From assembly GCF_005576615.1 (NCBI RefSeq), contig NZ_CP040330.1:3038001-3102000 (forward strand): a stretch of 64,000 bases of DNA, written 5' to 3'. A model generated the notes under the pieces. The model made no database searches. It saw only the letters and a list, made by a program, of their open reading frames with translations, and was not told the origin of the DNA. The stretch comes from Natrinema versiforme (lineage in GTDB: Archaea > Halobacteriota > Halobacteria > Halobacteriales > Natrialbaceae). A program made the position numbers and the translations under genes. Position 1 is the first letter of the stretch; every line of letters starts with the position of its first letter. Shown here in pieces: positions 61,475-64,000 of this stretch.

Positions 61475-62032
61475 TCAGGATCGCGTCTCGAATCGCCGCG
61501 CGAGCGGGTCGAAGACGAGTTCGAGACCCGGCATGTCGTCGCGGTACCAGACGATGACGGCGACGGCGAAGAGCCCGAACTGGACCCACTCGTAGGAGCC
61601 CAGCGCGTAGTAGTGGAGGAACGCGTCGAGGATGCCGGCGACGGGCTCTTCGGGCGGCTGCTCGAGGACCGGCCAGAGGAGGTAGGCGGCGTGTGCGAAC
61701 TCCCCCGAGAGGGCTGCCGGCGGGATGTCCGCGAGGAGGTGCGAGCAGTAGCCGACGAGGAAGGCGACGCCGACCGCGCGGTGCTCGAGTCGGTCGGCGA
61801 CGAGGAAGACCGTCGGGACGAGGAGGGCGACGACGAACAGCGAGTGGGCGAGCGTTCGCCCGCCGGGTAAGATCCCGAAATTCCACGCGAGAGGTTTATC
61901 GATCAGGTCCGGCGTCTGCGAGCCGACCGCGAGCGCGATCGCGGGGATCGCGCGCGGCGGCCGACCGAACCGGCGGTGCGCAACGGCGGTGTACAACAGG
62001 TAGGCGACGGCGAGGTGTCCCCAGGGCCACAT
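61475..62032 (-). CDS. Membrane-bound metal-dependent hydrolase (YdjM/DUF457-like)
   Basis: A 185-residue membrane protein starting MWPWGHLAVAYLLYTAVAHR. Conserved polar residues in membrane context, namely H in WGHLAVAY, D in GSQTPDLIDKPLAW, H in LAHSLFVV and H/D in GYCSHLLADIPP, match the YdjM-like membrane metal-dependent hydrolases. Function unknown in archaea. Host flank gene, 69 bp before trmY in the same direction. Confidence 0.8.
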   Translation of the reverse strand: MWPWGHLAVAYLLYTAVAHRRFGRPPRAIPAIALAVGSQTPDLIDKPLAWNFGILPGGRTLAHSLFVVALLVPTVFLVADRLEHRAVGVAFLVGYCSHLLADIPPAALSGEFAHAAYLLWPVLEQPPEEPVAGILDAFLHYYALGSYEWVQFGLFAVAVIVWYRDDMPGLELVFDPLARRFETRS

Positions 62033-62141
62033 TCCTGCGGCCGTACACCGGAGACGGGCATAGTCGCTTCGACTCGGCATCCCGGACACACTGCATAGGC
62101 ATGGCCAACCGTTTCCTCCGTCTCCCGTATCCAGTGACTAT

Positions 62142-62327
62142 ATGGCGAAATCAGAGTCCTCGCAGTCCGGCGGCAAACAGCAGTTGCTCGCGACCCTCGA
62201 GGGGCGCTCCTGCCAACACTGTGCCGACGGCGAACTCGTCCGGGACACGTACAAGGACAACAGAGCGATCGTCTGCGACAGTTGCGGCACGCCGCGAGTA
62301 CAGGTCTGGTCGTCCCCGCTCGACTGA
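62142..62327 (+). CDS. HVO_A0556-type zinc-finger protein
   Basis: A 61-residue protein, MAKSESSQSGGKQQLLATLE, then CQHCADGELVRDTYKDNRAI and CDSCGTPRVQVW. Two CxxC pairs give a single zinc ribbon, and the layout is that of the small HVO_A0556 family of haloarchaea. Alone on the plus strand; role unknown, probably nucleic-acid binding or regulation. Confidence 0.8.
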   Translation: MAKSESSQSGGKQQLLATLEGRSCQHCADGELVRDTYKDNRAIVCDSCGTPRVQVWSSPLD

Positions 62328-62478
62328 TTTTCCGACGTCTCGAGTGCGGAGCCGACGCAAAAGCGGTCCGCCGTCCAGATTTTATTCGTGTGCAACCCGA
62401 CCCGTTCTCGCTCGAGACGCGTGGCCGACTCGAGTCAGGGAGAGCCACGTCTCGCGGCGGGAAACGGGGAGCCGACTC

Positions 62479-62667
62479 TCACTGCGACCGCGACCCCGAG
62501 TAGTCGTGGCCGATGACGAGGGCGAGCGCGTGGACCGCGAGCAGTGCGACGAACAGCGAGAGGCGGCTCATCGAGTCGATCCCGGCGACGATGACCGGGA
62601 GATACACAATGGGCAGCAGGGTGCCGAGCCAGAAGCCGGCAGCGGTGACTGAACTGCTCAGGTGCAT
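62479..62667 (-). CDS. Small two-span membrane protein
   Basis: A 62-residue protein, MHLSSSVTAAGFWLGTLLPI and on, with two hydrophobic spans (about 8-30 and 36-54) and a polar tail. Common small membrane protein type in haloarchaea, function unknown. It starts 8 bp after the stop of the 62676 gene, so the pair is one transcript. Confidence 0.65.
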   Translation of the reverse strand: MHLSSSVTAAGFWLGTLLPIVYLPVIVAGIDSMSRLSLFVALLAVHALALVIGHDYSGSRSQ

Positions 62668-62675
62668 TCTCAGGG

Positions 62676-62867
62676 CTATCGCATCGATTCGAGGGCGACG
62701 AACGAATCGTCGTAGGCCGAGATCCAGGCGGTCCGCAGTTCGTCCTCGCTGGCCTCGTGGGGGAAGATCGCACACTCGTCGGGAGCGTCGTCGTTTTCGA
62801 CCGTGACGTGATCGAGTTCGGTCGTCGGTTCCTTGCTGTCTGGGGCGTGAAAGTCGGCGTCGGTCAT
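62676..62867 (-). CDS. Small acidic haloarchaeal protein
   Basis: A 63-residue protein, MTDADFHAPDSKEPTTELDH, then ELRTAWISAYDDSFVALESMR. The ending W-(I/V)-SAYD-SFV-L--MR is a pattern I know from short conserved haloarchaeal proteins of unknown function. Paired with the membrane protein at 62479. Confidence 0.65.
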   Translation of the reverse strand: MTDADFHAPDSKEPTTELDHVTVENDDAPDECAIFPHEASEDELRTAWISAYDDSFVALESMR

Positions 62868-63150
62868 GGGGTATCGGGCGACGGGTACTCGCGCCGACCG
62901 ATGCTACCGGATTCAATACTATTGTTATCGAGTTGCTAATCCGCCGGAGACGGACGATAGCGTCCGATTCCGTTCCGATTCAGACGATTCAATCGCCCGA
63001 AAAAGAACTCGACGAGTCCTGACGTGTACGAGGAAGCTATGGAACGCAGCCGCGAAAACGGCGGTTCGCTCGAGGCCGTAACGACTCGTTTCGAACGGTT
63101 CCGGCGCGTCATTCCGACCGCAAACGACCGGTCGAATCCCGGGCGATCGC

Positions 63151-64000
63151 CTAGATCGACGGCCGGGTTCCGAGCGTGAGGGTTCTGGTGATCTCCCGAC
63201 CGTCCCGTCGGAGCCCCACCGAGAGCGTCTCACCGGGACTTGTCTCGAGGGCCAGATACGTCGAGAGGGCGTGGCGATCGGGGATCGGCTCGCCGTTTAG
63301 CTCGAGGATAACGTCGCCACCGACGGGGATTCGCTCGCCGCGTCGCTGGACGGTTCGCGTCGACGGCCGGAGGACGCCGTCGGCGGCCGAGCCGTCCGCG
63401 ACGCTGACGACGAGGACGCCGGTCGCCGTCTCGAGGTCGTTGGCATCGGCGACGAGTCGGTCGACGGTCCGCGGTCCGATGCCCACGTAGGAGTGCTCGT
63501 ACGAGCCGGTCTCGATGAGCGACGGGATGACGCGCTCGGCCACCGCCGCCGAGATCGCGAAGGCGACGTTGTCGCCGCCGCCGGTGTTGACCACCCCGAC
63601 GACGTTCCCGTCGAGGTCGACGAGCGGGCCGCCGCTGTTACCGGGGTTGACGGCCGCGTCGGTCTGGACGACGTTGGGGAACGGGAACGGCCGATCGTCG
63701 ACGGAGAGCGTGCGGTCGACGCCGCTGACGATCCCCGTCGTCATCGATCCCTCGAACCCGAAGGGGTTGCCCATCGCGGCTACCTGTTGGCCGACGACGG
63801 GCCGTTGCTCGGTCAGGGACAGCGGCGTCGCCGATTCGGGGACGTGATTGACCTCGAGGACGGCCAGATCGCTGTAGTAGTCGCGACCGACGAGTCTGGT
63901 GTCGGTCCAGTCGCCGGTGATGTACTGGAGGTCGGCCGCCTCGCCGTTGCTGATGACGTGGTCGTTGGTGACGACGTGGCGGTCGTCGTAGACAAATCCT
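63151..64000 (-). CDS. HtrA/DegP-like trypsin-fold protease with PDZ domain, 5' end outside window
   Basis: The frame is open to the window edge, leaving 282 visible residues. The catalytic triad is present: His in VVTNDHVIS, Asp in DYYSDLAVLEV and Ser in GNSGGPLVD. A PDZ domain follows (YVGIGPRTVDRLV, GDVILELNGEPIPD). HtrA proteins degrade or refold damaged exported proteins outside the membrane. The signal peptide or anchor would lie outside. The ATG at 63774 is internal and not the start. Confidence 0.92.
   Translation of the reverse strand, partial: GFVYDDRHVVTNDHVISNGEAADLQYITGDWTDTRLVGRDYYSDLAVLEVNHVPESATPLSLTEQRPVVGQQVAAMGNPFGFEGSMTTGIVSGVDRTLSVDDRPFPFPNVVQTDAAVNPGNSGGPLVDLDGNVVGVVNTGGGDNVAFAISAAVAERVIPSLIETGSYEHSYVGIGPRTVDRLVADANDLETATGVLVVSVADGSAADGVLRPSTRTVQRRGERIPVGGDVILELNGEPIPDRHALSTYLALETSPGETLSVGLRRDGREITRTLTLGTRPSI

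Noticed and set aside
60713-61870. Long plus-strand frame across trmY and the hydrolase
   Set aside because: Val/Glu/Gly-rich antisense shadow of two well-recognised minus-strand genes.

Overview
The window is haloarchaeal chromosome. Its proteins are strongly acidic, promoters look leaderless with TATA boxes about 25-30 bases before the start codon, and it carries families typical of haloarchaea: TrmY, a HVO_A0556-type zinc finger, Bat-type HTH regulators, HalOD1, phiH1-type winged helices, and a tRNA-Pro(CGG). The genus cannot be fixed from this sequence.

Layout. Host flank (1-2,000): the 3' part of a secreted-type beta-helix protein and a small acidic protein. An integrated element of about 58 kb then runs from 2,396 to 60,645. 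It is bounded by a 17-bp direct repeat that forms the 3' end of the intact tRNA-Pro at 60,629-60,701, and its tyrosine integrase lies just inside the left end. Two further degenerate att-like copies and a tRNA-Pro relic left of the element, plus a stray integrase C-terminus at 10.2 kb, show that this tRNA has been used repeatedly. Host flank (60,700-64,000): trmY, a membrane metal-dependent hydrolase, small proteins and a truncated HtrA-like protease.

Inside the element the left half is cargo and defence-like. It holds an arsenic pair (ACR3 plus ArsC), a three-gene operon ending in a HEPN protein, a TrmB-Panacea pair, and two operons that each begin with one member of an uncharacterised paralogous family (one with an AlbA_2/Schlafen-type protein). 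A metabolic stretch follows: P450 with a divergent Bat-type regulator, alpha/beta hydrolase, CPBP protease with beta-lactamase-fold hydrolase, and a methyltransferase. Then come a second HEPN protein and phiH1-type repressors.

The centre (29.7-48.9 kb) holds the most interesting system: a 1,270-residue PLD-nuclease/SNF2 helicase and a split, invertible Eco57I-class adenine methyltransferase. The methyltransferase N-terminal half (motif I) is on the plus strand and the C-terminal half (NPPW) on the minus strand. Both carry the same 27-bp sequence, in inverted orientation and in the same reading frame. Inverting the 1,620 bp between the copies would build one 1,202-residue protein. A compact tyrosine recombinase sits 50 bp from the C-terminal half. 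A second, homologous but frameshifted C-terminal cassette abuts the helicase and shares a 42-bp perfect direct repeat that ends exactly at the switch junction. I read this as a phase-variable restriction/defence module with exchangeable specificity cassettes, currently drawn in the OFF orientation.

The stretches 35.7-43.9 kb and 48.9-60.4 kb look like parts of a replicon. They carry small GTAC-rich repeat arrays, paralogous micro-membrane proteins, two serine-recombinase-type proteins, an iteron-like region, a G-rich structured region, a DEDD exonuclease, a TFB-like protein, and an overlapping four-gene operon encoding a UvrD-type helicase and a primase-polymerase.
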